From Pampus argenteus (Eukaryota > Chordata > Actinopteri > Scombriformes > Stromateidae): a stretch of 64,000 bases of DNA. The notes below the pieces were generated by a model. It did no database searches. It saw only the letters and a list, made by a program, of their open reading frames with translations, and was not told the DNA's origin. Positions 48,501 through 59,340 of this stretch are shown here, piece after piece. Location of the stretch: NCBI GenBank assembly GCA_036937835.1, contig CM072875.1:21426501-21490500 (forward strand), written 5' to 3'. Position 1 is the first letter of the stretch. Every line of letters begins with the position of its first letter. The position numbers and the translations under genes are program-made.

Positions 48501-50505
48501 TCACTATTAATCTTCCCACGAGGCACCGCGTTACAGATTAACACCTTGTAGGCAAATGCAAAACTACTCGGAAATGCACATTAACAAGTCTCACGATGTT
48601 CCTTCTTTGTGTTGTGGTGTCATTGTCAGTGTTGTCCACGGCGACTCACCTCTCTGCTGGTTGTTGGTTCCTGCTAACAGAGCGTAGAAAATGTGGTAGT
48701 TTCTCTCTCCCGGGTTCTGTCTGACCACTCGGTTCTGAAGGGAAAGAGGAAGAGCTGCTAAGTAGAAAATATTTATATGAACACGAACATGCACACAGTG
48801 TTTAAGTGGCAGCCCAACCAGAATCTATGTTTGGAGCATCAAACTTTAACCCGCTGTCAGTTTGAAATGTGTTTTTGTGGTTTTCATAGTGAACAGAAGC
48901 TGGATCCAGCCTTTCAAGGAAAAGTCCTCAAATCATTATTTTCCCTTTGACTTCTGTGTTACACTTTCCTTAAAGCGTGACAGTGTTCGGAGCGTACTGA
49001 ACACATGCTGCGGCCCAAATCACGTACGTCACATGTTCTGCAGCCGCACTTACAGATACAGATACGTGTTGCATGTAGTATACATACAGCTGGGACATGT
49101 GACAGAGAAAAGCAAGCTGGTGGATGCAGTCCTGGTACTTTTAGCATAATGCATGTGACATACTGTGGATTGGGACATACTCAATCTTTTTCTGGCATAT
49201 TAAATATTACGGTAGTATGACTATCTGAACACATGAGAAGTGGATTATTCTGCAGGAGTATTTTGAGGTAGGTAGGAGGAACGGCACTCACCTTTTCTAA
49301 GAGGTCTGTGATCAGAAAAGCGTGAGTCAAGGTAGAAAACAGTCAGAGATCATTTCCAATTAAAAGGTTTGGAAATGGAAAGCAGTTCAGTTTGAAAATG
49401 AATCTACAGATTATAAAGATAATACAAACAGAATCGACTTGACCCGACACTCTGCATATCTTTGCCCTCAAAAGCTGCTCTGCCACCCATCCAAGCACTT
49501 CCTTCCTGTATATGAAGCCTGGTTAGTGGAAGGAAGCAGCGGCCACTTAGTGCTGAGGATACAGTCGATGATTCTGCCTCCCTGGATGTTGCCCTTCTGG
49601 CTGAAATGCAGCTGGACAAACTTCCCAAAGCGGCTGGAGTTGTTGTTGTAGACGGTCTTGGCGTTTCCGAAAGCCTCCATGATTGGACTGTGGAGAGCAA
49701 TGAAGCACAAGCTCATTAACACAGGTTCAGTTAAATCGTTACCATCTAATATCATTAACTTTGAATGAAAGGGATAATTACCTGCTCTCCAGCAGCGCCT
49801 CCTCCACATGCGACGTCCTGTCTCTGGATGATACCTCCAGGGAGTGCTGGCTCATGGCCGACAGGAACTTCAGGATCAGCTTAGTGCTTTCTGTTTTCCC
49901 AGCGCCGCTCTCACCACTGACGGAGACAACAAAGAGACAAAAAACGGTAAAAATCTCAACAGTCCAACCATGAAATGCTCATGAACAAGCTCAGTCCAGC
50001 AGTCGACCTCTGACCTCCCTGTAAAATACGACAATATTTATTCTTCTTCATAGTAGCAGGAAATATGTGCTGTGATATTAAGAGAAGGTGCAGCAGAAGC
50101 CGTGACAGCAGTTGTAGTAATATTAATAACAGCAGTAATAGAAGAAGTAGTACTTGCAGTAGTAACAACCAAAGAGACACAGTGATGATGTTTACAACAA
50201 ATAAAGCTCAAAACATGAGCTCAAAGGTGCTGAAGTAAGTACAAACTTTACAATCATCTTTAGAAATAATGTTTGATCGACACGCAGGGATTTCAGAACT
50301 CAACTCCACCACCAGACGGCGCTCTACACGCTGCCAACCAGCCTGACAACGTCCAGGATTCATTAACACCAACAGGCCACATGAGGACTATGAAGGGAAG
50401 AAGAAGTGAGGACTGGAGTCAGCGTGAGGAGGCCGTGCAGGAGATGAACCCGATTCACGTCCACAGCAGAGCATCAAGCTTAAAGTTACCACACACAAAC
50501 ACGCA

Positions 50506-50556
<51 letters not shown>

Positions 50557-50559
50557 GGG

Positions 50560-50595
<36 letters not shown>

Positions 50596-50596
50596 G

Positions 50597-50664
<68 letters not shown>

Positions 50665-50665
50665 G

Positions 50666-50703
<38 letters not shown>

Positions 50704-51570
50704 TTTGCTAACAGGCTGGCTGTAACATGATCATATAGTGTGTAAATTAATTATCGCTGCTTAAACACCTTTTATTGCAGCTTATCGTTATTCTGCTGGC
50801 AGTAACAGGAAGTTACGGACAATAAACTCACCAGACAGAGCTGACATTTAAAAACACTGCTGTGATATGATTTTGCATATCAGAGCTCCATCATCCTGAT
50901 CATCCTGATCATCCTGATCCGTAATCACTGCTTTGGCGTCACTCTCATCCCACTGCAGGTTTATTTACATACAGACGGACTGTCACAAGTTATAATCAAG
51001 CATATTCAACATTTTATCTGCAGCCTTTAACATTAAAAATGGATCAACTGCAGCAGCTATCAGCCCGTCAGAGTTACTGACTTCCCTCCAAATGAAAACT
51101 AATCAAGCAATAATGCAACATGGCATCAAAATCAATCAAATGTCGTCTATTGCCAAGAATATTTAATTTAAAGTGATATAAAACATAGAAAAGCAGCAAA
51201 TCCTCACATTTAATCTGTCTTGATAAATTGAATGAACTATAATGAATTTACTTTGGTAAGTTTATTAGTGATTCGTGAAGTAAATAACTTTTAATAACTG
51301 ATAAGAACCTGAGAGTCATTAAACTAAATCGAGGAAACTGGACTGAAAAAGAAAAACTCTACAAACAAACCAACAGAAGTGCAGTTGCATCACACTTTTA
51401 CCTCGCGGTGACATTTAACACGAAGCGGCAACCCGCAGCCTCACAGCGTGACGTTCAGTCTGGAAACGTTAATTATCAACCAGGCTACTCGTCAGCAGGA
51501 GTGTTAGATGAGACCCGAAAGACACACAATGAACACAACGTGACCTTTAGAGGATGCTGTAAACACGACG

Positions 51571-51620
<50 letters not shown>

Positions 51621-54600
51621 TACAGCAGCAGCGTTTTCACCTCGTTTTTCAGACTTTTAAAATCTGTCATGATCATTAAACTCATTTATTTAACTCGTTT
51701 ATTTATTTATTTGGTGTTTATGGCACTAGAGTCATTCAGGAACTAAACTCTGATATGGATACAAACCGACAGTATGTACATAAAATAGTTTTTCCACAGC
51801 TCAAGTACTATGAATGAATGTACTTAAAGTACTTAAAGACGATATAGTGAGTACAGAGCAGCTGAAACCTTCCTATATGATACTATAAATAATAATAATA
51901 ATAATAATAAACAAAACTAAAATAAACAAAGAAAGACACTAAACTGACATCCAGTCTGGTTTTATATAAGGTTATTTTCATAATCTAATGATCTATCTGA
52001 CTCTTTCTTTCTTTCTTTCCTTCCTTCCTTACTTCCTTCCTTCCTTCCTTCCTTCCTTCCTTCCTTCCTTCCTTCTAATACAAATTCTGTTATTACTGAA
52101 AACGCCGCTCTGCTTTTCGTTTAAATCCGTTTTCACAATAAAACAGTAGAAATTCGCTTTGTTAGGTTTACAGTTGATCCATGTGTCATTACAAAAGTGT
52201 AAAAACTGCATCTGAACGGAAACAAACACACACACGCAGAGGACGTGTGGTAAAAGTATCTGCTTCGTCTCAGCGACCGTCATCATTAATGAACGGTCAG
52301 TGACACCTTCCTGATAGACAGAGAGCAGGACTGGAAGATGATGTAAACTCAGGGTGTCTGGCTATAGACCGAGACGTGACCACGCTGCACATGTGGACAC
52401 ATGTTATGACAGGACAGGCTGCGGTTTACATGGGAAGAGGAAGTCAGACATGACCGTGAGCACATATTTCAGGTCATTAGCATCACTGGAAGCTGCTGTT
52501 TGTGATCATTTCTCCCATCAGCCTTCAGTTTCTGCTCCATTTGCTTTGGGAGAACGGCGCCCCCTGCCTGTTTTGTGCTTTAAAACCCGGAGAATGAACG
52601 ATTATAACATCTCAAACCGAGAAAAAAGAAAAGAAAAGAAAAACAAAAGCACCCAGTGTTTCAGCAAATGCCCAGAAATGACACATCGGATGGTAATTAT
52701 GAGACTTTGATGTTTCCATATATTAATCATGACCACAGAAATCTGCTAAACCCTTTAATTTTAATCCAAACTCTGGAGGTTTTATAACATTTAGAAGCCA
52801 AACTATGATCTTTCCAAACCATAACCAGGCTGTGTTTGTGCCTAAACGTGACCAAAACGTAACCATAGCACTGTCAGTGAGTTGTGACAGTTTAGACAAA
52901 ACTTCAAATCATTTGGAGGATTTATTGCAAACATTTTTTTGCTGGTAAAAAAACCTGCATTACTGCCAATTTATTAAGCTTATAATTAATATACTTGATA
53001 GAAATATCGAGTCAAATGCTTCTTAGTGGTCAGAAACGGCTCAATGCAGCTTTAATGTGTTGCTGTTGTTGCACTTCAGGAGCCAGAAACGTACAATTTA
53101 CCTTCATCATATCTGAAAATCCGTTATTAACCTGTATGTTTCTGTTTCTGGAGTCTCACCGGTGATGACTGTAGATATCAACAGCTGTGGGTCAAACTGT
53201 TCTTAGAGGTCTTACTTTAAACAGCTTGGTGTGTATAACTCATTTAAATAGCTCAGACTACAGTGACGGCCAAATCTGAAAAGGCCTGTTAAACGTAGCT
53301 CATTTAAAAAGAGCCGTGGCAGCTTTCCAATTTATCCAAACTAGGACACACACTAAGCAGCACCCTGCCTTTGTACTAACCCTGGCTCTCCACATGCTGC
53401 TGCCACCCAAGGTAAGGAGGGAGTCCTCAGCACGTTGGACAAACTTTTGGCCTTTTGTACCGAGCAAGGAGAGACTCTGTTAGAGAGTGAAAGAGCTGCC
53501 GAGCGGAGACGTGAAACAAATCATTCAATCCCAGTCTCTGCAAGTTTTTATCTCACCAGGCTACCGGGTAACTTTTCATAAAAGTGGAAGTTATAAGATC
53601 AAGAATCAGAAATCAATTGATCAGCTTTTAGTTTCTATCAACTTCTATTTCCCCAAGAAAACAACACGATCAGCTGTCTCCACGTTGTCTCTCCAGTAAA
53701 TCAGAAGACGTTTCTCAACCAGTTCACATCGTGTCACTGGACGAGACTTTCTGTAACAGCAGTAAGTGGCGCCAGGACATTTTCAGGCCTCAATCCACAA
53801 TGAATGGCTTCAATGTCCAAGTCAGACAAAGCAGCGCTGAGCCTGACAAGCTGAAGTCTAAAAATGTCCGTTGTACAGAGGATAACTCATTAAATAACAT
53901 GATCTTTCCTCCATAAAGACAAACCTGTCATCTGTTGCTCCTTGACGGTCCAGATCTAAGAATAGCAGCCGTCTTTAGCTCTTTGTTTTCTGGTGTGTAG
54001 TGAGCTTGTAGTCTTGTAGGTCAGACAAAAAAAACAAAAAAAAAAGCTCTGAAGCAACAGCAAAGGCTTGAAAATGTCCAACAAACCACAAGAATTTAAT
54101 GTGAACTTATGTCTGACGTTGAATCTACGAAGACGGAAACTATTTTTTGCTTTCAGCCACTGATGAATGATTTTAATGCAAAACAGATTTATGCAAACCA
54201 ATAAAAACACACAAAACAAATGTTAGTCAGAGCTTGAAGTAACGGTTCATCTCATGTTGCATCTAAAACCAACATGGTTGAATATGTTTCCCTCCCATCT
54301 TTCTTTGGTCAGATAAATCCCAGGAGAAAACGCCGCAGGTATGTTTATGCAGGGCTTTGCTGCAGGGCCTTTGTGACCCCAGATGTCTGTGTAATTAACA
54401 CGGCTGGAAAGTCTTGAGTTTGACCTCACACTCGCCTCCGGGGTCAGGAGGTCGAGGACGGTGGGTTGTGCTGGAGCTTTGTAATTTAATCACATTTTGC
54501 CAGTCAGCCAGTAAAAATCAGACTTTTCTTACAAATCTTGGATATAAAGCAGCTATAATCTGTATTTCTGATAACAATGTCCAATCTGTCAGTGTTTAAT

Positions 54601-57600
54601 ATGTTGGTTGTGGCCTACAGAGCTGCTTAACAGCCCACAGTCGTCTGGTTTCAGGTTTTCCAGCAGATGTTGATTTGGCTGATCTGCTCTTCATCCTGAA
54701 GGTGTCGGATGGGGTTGCTGAAGAGGTTCTTTCACACCAAACTGTGAAAAACATTTCTTTGTGACGTTGGTTTCTTGCTTTGTTATGTTGAAGCAGGAAA
54801 GAGGAAGAAAGAAAACTAATGTCTGAAATATCACGGTATGCTGCAGCATTAGGATTTCTTCTTTTTGGAATTAAGAGGCCGAACGAGCCAGGAAAAACAG
54901 CCGTGGACCAAACATTAGACAATAAAAAAAAAAAAGCAAATTAGAGCTCTGAATCTCCTGTTTAATGCTTTATTATCCAGAAGTAAACCTGCCATGGTGG
55001 CATTTGGCCTTCTTGATGAAGGTTTGGAGGGTTTCCAGGAGTTTCTTCGTTGGCGGTTTTTGCAGCAGAAACTCACCGGGGGGGGTGGGAGCGGGCGGGG
55101 GGTTTGGGGGGGGGTCAATTAAAAACACAAAGCTCGACACAGGCAGGTATCAGGATCAGAGAAAACGCAAAGTGGCATTCATGAGCATTAATGAGCAGAT
55201 GCCTCGTATTAGAGCTGGTTTCTTATTCCTCCTCCTCTGCACCAGCTCCTGTTCATTCGCCTCCCGCTGCCTGGATCTGATTACCCACAATCCTTAAATC
55301 CAATGAGAAAGCTTCCTGCCTCGCCTGAAAGTGCCAGCTTGCAATTTATAGCTCTTCTTCCTCACACACAGTGAAGTGATCCTTTCTCCTTATGGGTGGG
55401 GGTGCTGCCATGTTACATGTTTTACGAGGATCTGCTCTGAGACGCCTTTGGTGTTTTGGGGGACCAACAGGGGAAATGTGTGTGTGTTCATTGGGAATCA
55501 GATCATGTAGTGTGGCAGCTGGGCAGGACTCTGACTCCACCCAAAATCTAACTTTAGGGTATCAAACACACAACATTTACAAGCCTGAAATGTGGCTGTA
55601 AAACATTTGCTCCATCATGGAGTAGCAGTGAACTACAAGTGATCCGGTTACAAGTGTTGGTTTGATCACAGTCGGCCGATACGAAACAAAATAATCGCTA
55701 CTAAAAGGTCCGTTTAATATTGATTTCAAAGCGTACACGTAGTAAGTGGACCATCCCAAGGTCATGATTGAACTTCTACATTCAAATATAATAAACAAAT
55801 TCATTTCTTACAATCTAGGAAAGTGTTGGTTGTTATAGGGCAGAAAAGTGAGTCAAAATTTACTATTTTCATGATTTTATGAGTTCTTATTGTTGCCCAG
55901 AGACATTAAATAATAGATTTGCATCTTTTAAAAGGGCATCTCTCTAGTTTTGCAAGAAAAAAAAACACAATAAGTGTGACGTAAGTGGAGTCAAACTGCA
56001 GCCTGTACGGTGAGAATAAGGTCCATGATGGTGAACAGCCTCCAGCCTGAAACTCACTCAGCAGTCGGCCAGCAGCACTGCTCCGCCCTGCAATTATTCA
56101 CAACCTCACACATCCATCAGCCACAGCAGCAGAGCAGATGGAGCTCCAGCGCTGCGTACGTAACAGAGCAGAGTCTGACACATGCAACATAATACAAAAT
56201 ACACAAATATGGCTTTTTACAAGCTGATAAACTACGACGATGCTTAAAGAATCAGATGCAGCCACTGAGAAAGACATCGATGATAGACAGGATGGGATAT
56301 AAACATCGATTAGCTTCGTTGCTTCAGGTGTGCAGCTGAGAAACTGACGCAGGAGAACAGACTGAAACCGGATTCTTCTTTGCGTCAGTCAAATGAGAGC
56401 GAATCCTGTCAGCCTGCTTCATTTTCACCCAGCTGCTCCACGAGTGCAGCTGGGAAATAAGTGCCTTGCTCGAGGGCAGCAATTAACAGCTGATTAACTC
56501 CTGAGAGGTTAACCTCGAACCAAAGGCGTTTAAAACACTTTAATAGTGAAGTCATTGTGTAGAAACGCTGCAACTTCCTGAAATATTGTGTTTTATTTTC
56601 CTAATAAGACCTGTTATGTATGTATGGAAGAGGCCATTTGGATCACCATACTAATACACTATATTCACTATACGTCAGATGTTATAAAAACAGACGGTAA
56701 CACACATAAAACGGTTTTAAAAGACGCAACGTTCAAGCACAAAATGTTAACGTAGAAGATGCAAATAATCAGATTTGACAGAGGATGATCAATGCAGTCC
56801 TTACAGTGTGTGTCCTGGGAGGCTTTTGTGTTTCAGCTGAGACAACAGGTAAAGGTCACGACTGCGGTGTGTCCTCTGTTCATGTGCTGCTGCTGAAAAA
56901 CTACGTCATCAACGTGCACGTCGGTGTTTTATTTATTTTTCTTGGATTTTTTCATAGGTTTCAGGCTCTCAGAACTGGTTGAAAAGTTTGTGGCGTTGAG
57001 TTCAAGAAGGAAATGCAAAACCATCTTTTTGAAGTGGGGATGAAACTGCTGAACCCTCGAGAGAAATTAGCTCGCAGCGGCAGGATTCAGCAGGATAAGA
57101 AGCCCAAACACAAAGCACATCGACGGCGGTGATACGTCTCTGCGAACAGAGTGGTAGCATTGTGCCGCTCCGGGCCTTTTCCAACCACAATATAACATGT
57201 TTGTGTTTACGCCTCGCTGTGCACGCCATGGCACATATTCTTCCCACAGACCAACATCCTGTCAGACAAAAGAGTTTCTGTGTTTAAACAGAAGGACGAA
57301 GGCAACTCAGACCACAAGGAACATGTGAGGTGAGGCTGCAGCACAAAGCTGCCGGTTTCTCACATTTCACTAATGATTTATGAGTTATTCTGTTCAGTCG
57401 GTCAAAAGAAAAGAAAGTCACTGGAATAAACACATGAAATCAGGTTAGTGACAAAGATCTAATTATGTGCGCACGATACACATGAGACACATTTTTAAAC
57501 CAGGATCAGGATATTTTACATGACGGATATTAAATGCTGCAGAGCCTCAATTTCAATGCAAAAACCCCGTTAGAGTTTCTACTTTACATGATGTGTAAGA

Positions 57601-58866
57601 AATGAAGAACTGGAACTATTTTGTTAATCAACTAATTCATTTCTTTAAGAAAATTTTCAAATATTGACAGGTTGTTCTCAGACGTGATGATTTGAAGCTT
57701 TTCTGTGTTTGAGTTTTTGGGTTTTGGACTGAAGATTCGTCTCGATTCCTCCTCAACGCTAACACAAAAGTTGATCTCGAACCAACAGTCCACAAGGCAA
57801 AGACATTCAGTTTACTGTCATAAAAGACTAAAGAAACCAGAAAATGTTCACTTCTGAGAGGCTGAAATCAAATAATTTGGATTTGTGATTATTAAAATAG
57901 CTGATGATCAATTCAATAGTTGATCTAATTGATTAATTGTTGCAACTCTAATGTTGTTATTAATGAACATAAAACCACTGCTTCTGCTTTCTCCACAAAT
58001 TCAAACCAGCATTAAGACATGTGTGTCTCATTACCCACAATGCCAATCAAACAGGGCTGTAAACTAATGCCGGCTAATTGTCAGATAAGTGCAACACTCA
58101 TGCCTGAAGCAGCAGGCCGCTGCACCTCTCGTGCTGCGTTTTTATCTCCTTCTGTGTCAGATCTCAGGAGCCGTTTGCAGCAGCTGCTCGTTAATTCAAA
58201 CTTTAGCCTCGTTACGTAAAAGTTCACCGTTAAAATTAAAATGAAAACACGCCGCGCTAGTTCTAGTTGTAACGTCCTCACTGCAGGTGGCGCTGTTGCT
58301 AAGCTAGCTGAATGAACTTAATGACAAAGCTAACGTTGGTGTGCTAATACCTTCACAGGAGAAGACACACGATCTTCTGGATACATTCTTGGCATCTAAA
58401 GCTGTAAACATTTCGGTCTTTTGCAATCTCACTTTGTGATTCAGACTGATGAGTCGGACCAATTTCACCAGAAAAAAAAAAAGATTATTAATCTTAATCA
58501 ATGTAATAAAACGCCCAAATGTTGGAAGTAATATGATTCAGATTAAACACTGTGTCCCTGATCATCGAGAAAGACTAAATAGAGCATCCGTTGTTGCAAA
58601 CGTTGGAGTTGGTTCATTATATTTAGTTTGTCGTCCCAACAGGAACGAATAAAGTCCAACAGCCGAGTATTCAGGTTCCCTCGATGACCACAAACACAAC
58701 GGCAGCAAAGTCTCCTGCATCCGCTCCAAATGTTATCATTTCTAAAATATAAAAATAACTTTCTGTGTTTGAAGTCAGAGGGGGGAAGAGAACGTCTCCG
58801 TCTGTCTGAAAACACAATGGCAGGTGTGGAAAGTCAAAGAGGAAGGATGTGAGGAAGGAAAGAAAG

Positions 58867-58911
<45 letters not shown>

Positions 58912-59340
58912 AGCATGCAGACACTCAGAGCTGCAGCCAAACTTCCCAGGAGACTTGAAACTCGATCAAAGTGTTTGGCACACTGACGGGAGAGCGACTA
59001 AGCCATAACGGTTTAATCAAACAGCCAATTAGAGGGCGTGATTTAACCTTTTGACTGACAAGGAAGTCAACTGTGAGGATGTGGAGATGAAGAAACAACA
59101 ATTCAACGGTTACAGGTGAGAAACACAGCAAAGAGTCCGTCAGGTGACCCACCTGATCAGGACACACTGGTTCGACTGCCTCTTCCACAGCGAGCGGTAG
59201 CACTCGTTGGCGATGGCGAAGATGTGCGGGGAAATCTCCCCCAGGTGGTGTCGGCTGTACAGCTCCACGGCCGGACGCTCGTACAGGCCGGGCAGCGGCT
59301 GGTAAGGGTTCACCGCCGCCAGGATGGAGCCGATGTACGT
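23394..59340 (-). CDS. myo10: Unconventional myosin X heavy chain, all but the first exons (38 exons)
   Basis: MYO10 is the filopodial motor that walks on bundled actin, carries integrin and VASP cargo to filopodial tips, and binds PIP3 and microtubules. Reading 5' to 3' (descending coordinates) exons are 59340-59153, 49916-49782, 49687-49563, 49305-49292, 48734-48650, 48412-48309, 48072-47943, 47796-47678, 47453-47307, 47098-46998, 46392-46326, 45689-45597, 44414-44346, 43528-43446, 43348-43240, 42651-42571, 35771-35647, 35430-35316, 32095-31989, 31901-31683, 31533-31494, 31244-30291, 30154-30034, 29769-29526, 29431-29336, 28363-28270, 27922-27867, 27515-27373, 27290-27099, 26954-26797, 26653-26530, 26431-26134, 26013-25806, 25653-25517, 25288-25168, 24661-24185, 24002-23811 and 23504-23394. 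Every junction is GT-AG and in phase. The sum is 5982 bp, exactly 1994 codons with the TGA stop. The start codon and about 90 N-terminal residues are outside the window. Confidence 0.95.
25806..26653 (-). other. myo10: myo10 MyTH4 domain exons
   Basis: Exons 26653-26530, 26431-26134 and the first part of 26013-25806, about residues 1439-1590. NPILRYSHHPLHSPLLPLPY, PIIQGILQTGQELKPLRDEL and CQLIKQTTRPPQPGSPGNL are MyTH4 hallmarks; this domain binds microtubules together with FERM in MYO10. 'DIHLTSPRNRSYTTL' shows the exon junction and differs from the NLLKDKGYTTL type of the human protein. Confidence 0.88.
26797..30154 (-). other. myo10: myo10 pleckstrin-homology domain exons
   Basis: Eight exons, about residues 1071-1438. 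KRRWCVLKDETFLWFR starts the split PH1, KQGWLHKKGGGSSTLSRRNW starts PH2 (the PIP3-binding domain in the family), PNSFVMITANRVLHCNADTP resumes PH1, and KKRWFLLTHNSLDYYKSSER begins PH3. The order PH1N-PH2-PH1C-PH3 is that of known myosin X proteins. Confidence 0.9.
30291..31244 (-). other. myo10: myo10 exon 22: coiled coil and PEST-like region
   Basis: One 954 bp exon encoding residues 753-1070. An uncharged insert, SLVPAQSQLAAVAATSPAHP (767-786), breaks the charged helix. The antiparallel coiled coil follows at about 812-875 (VEEILRLEREIQALQRQKER, then SLTEASLNRL). An acidic, Ser/Pro-rich segment comes next (DSPNPSEHGHSD, RTSGIRTSDDSSEEDPY), matching the calpain-sensitive PEST region of vertebrate MYO10. 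It ends RFSSEGAQSS. Confidence 0.92.
31494..32095 (-). other. myo10: myo10 neck: three IQ motifs and start of charged helix
   Basis: Exons 32095-31989, 31901-31683 and 31533-31494. IQ1 is around residues 652-672 (AAVIIQAHVMGYMARKQY), IQ2 676-692 (IVVIQKNYRAFYWRRKY) and IQ3 699-715 (ALTFQKRVRGQRARREY), the calmodulin/light-chain sites of the lever arm. A run of charged residues follows (LVERRRREEEEHRRRIEELE), the start of the single alpha-helix. Confidence 0.92.
32096..35315 (-). other. myo10: myo10 intron with three CA/GT repeats
   Basis: A 3.2 kb intron between converter and neck exons. It has (GT)n near 32807-32832, (CA)n near 32968-32993, a compound CA/CG run at 34446-34505 and (CA)n at 34647-34676. 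I see no gene. Confidence 0.8.
34446..34505. repeat. Compound (CA)n / (CG)n microsatellite
   Basis: Alternating CA broken by two GCGCGCAC stretches, an alternating purine-pyrimidine run of about 60 bp that could adopt Z-DNA. Confidence 0.9.
35772..42570 (-). other. myo10: Large myo10 intron (6.8 kb)
   Basis: No exon seen. It contains GT runs at 39840-39871, 40176-40221 (AT then GT) and 40471-40544. A GC-richer, repeat-free stretch at about 36440-36790 holds clustered homeodomain- and POU-like words (ATTAGCATAA, ATTTGCATA), a possible regulatory element. Confidence 0.7.
40471..40544. repeat. (GT)n microsatellite
   Basis: An interrupted GT run of about 74 bp. On both strands it creates long Val/Cys or Thr/His frames that are not genes. 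Confidence 0.95.
43715..44310. repeat. Probable non-autonomous element with related inverted ends
   Basis: The left end (GTCAGGTGGCCACATGAACACTG, then ATTATTCCTCC) resembles the reverse complement of the right end (AACAGGTGTTCATATGAACAGTG ... ATCATCCTCCTGTTCATACTG). The same words occur at 3041-3160 and 21040-21110. It lies in a myo10 intron. The family is not recognised. Confidence 0.5.
45931..46310 (+). mobile_element. tRNA-derived SINE in a myo10 intron
   Basis: A tRNA-like head with box A (TAGCTCAGTCCATAGGG) and box B (GGTTCAAGTCC), an anticodon-like part without a proper cloverleaf, a body (CACTGCCGAGGGGCCCTTGAGCAAGGCACC in part), and the tail GGGATAAATAAAGTATATCTTCTTCTT. The first 17 bases (GGCGGCAGTAGCTCAGG) are duplicated. 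It is antisense to myo10 and ends 15 bases from the donor of exon 46392-46326. Confidence 0.85.
48446..48495. repeat. Decamer repeat (CACACACAGA)n
   Basis: Five near-perfect units in a myo10 intron, next to the exon 48412-48309 acceptor. Confidence 0.85.
49292..49305 (-). other. myo10: 14-nt microexon of the myo10 motor domain
   Basis: ACCTCTTAGAAAAG lies between an AG acceptor (CTGATCACAG) and a donor GTGAGT. It joins the T ending exon 49687-49563 to give Y-L-L-E-K, the expected sequence between GGRIID and NRVVRQNPGE. Without it the frame is lost, so the exon is required even though it is too short to be seen as an ORF. Confidence 0.9.
50490..50701. repeat. Compound (CACG)n-(CA)n microsatellite with CACGGGTCAC interruptions
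   Basis: CACG units at 50501-50525, then long CA runs broken three times by the same CGGGTC word (near 50556, 50593 and 50662). The repeated identical interruption shows that the array grew by duplication of larger blocks, not only by slippage. Confidence 0.93.
51571..51619. repeat. (AAC)n microsatellite
   Basis: Sixteen uninterrupted AAC units; the poly-Asn frame across it is not a gene. Confidence 0.97.
52001..52075. repeat. (TTTC)n/(TTCC)n microsatellite
   Basis: A pyrimidine-only stretch of about 75 bp, TTTC units changing to TTCC units, with one A interruption at about 52031. Confidence 0.95.

Larger units (their letters stand above)
49917..59152 (-). other. myo10: Largest visible myo10 intron (9.2 kb)
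   Basis: No exon recognised. Besides microsatellites (CA 50490-50701, AAC 51571-51619, TTCC 52001-52075, GT 58869-58909) it has low-repeat stretches at about 55150-55340 and 58010-58220, with ATTA-rich words (GAGCATTAATGAGC, GGCTAATTG, CGTTAATTC) that look like conserved non-coding elements. That is inference only. Confidence 0.7.
35316..59340 (-). other. myo10: myo10 motor domain exons (exons 1-18 of those visible)
   Basis: P-loop GESGAGKT is at residues 64-71 of the visible protein (exon 49916-49782), switch I NNNSSRFG at 122-129 (exon 49687-49563) and switch II DIFGFE at 341-346 (exon 47453-47307). The actin-contact helix LMATLSTSNPYFIRCIKPN lies in exon 42651-42571, and the SH1/converter stretch NQLRYSGMLETVKIR in exon 35771-35647. 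All catalytic motifs are intact, so an active ATPase is expected. The two largest visible introns are 49917-59152 (9.2 kb) and 35772-42570 (6.8 kb). Confidence 0.93.

Noticed and set aside
50273..50725. His/Thr-rich and Cys/Val-rich frames over CA/GT repeats (also at 22423, 34289, 40375, 42260, 48264)
   Set aside because: Produced by dinucleotide repeats read in frame; no homology and no gene context.
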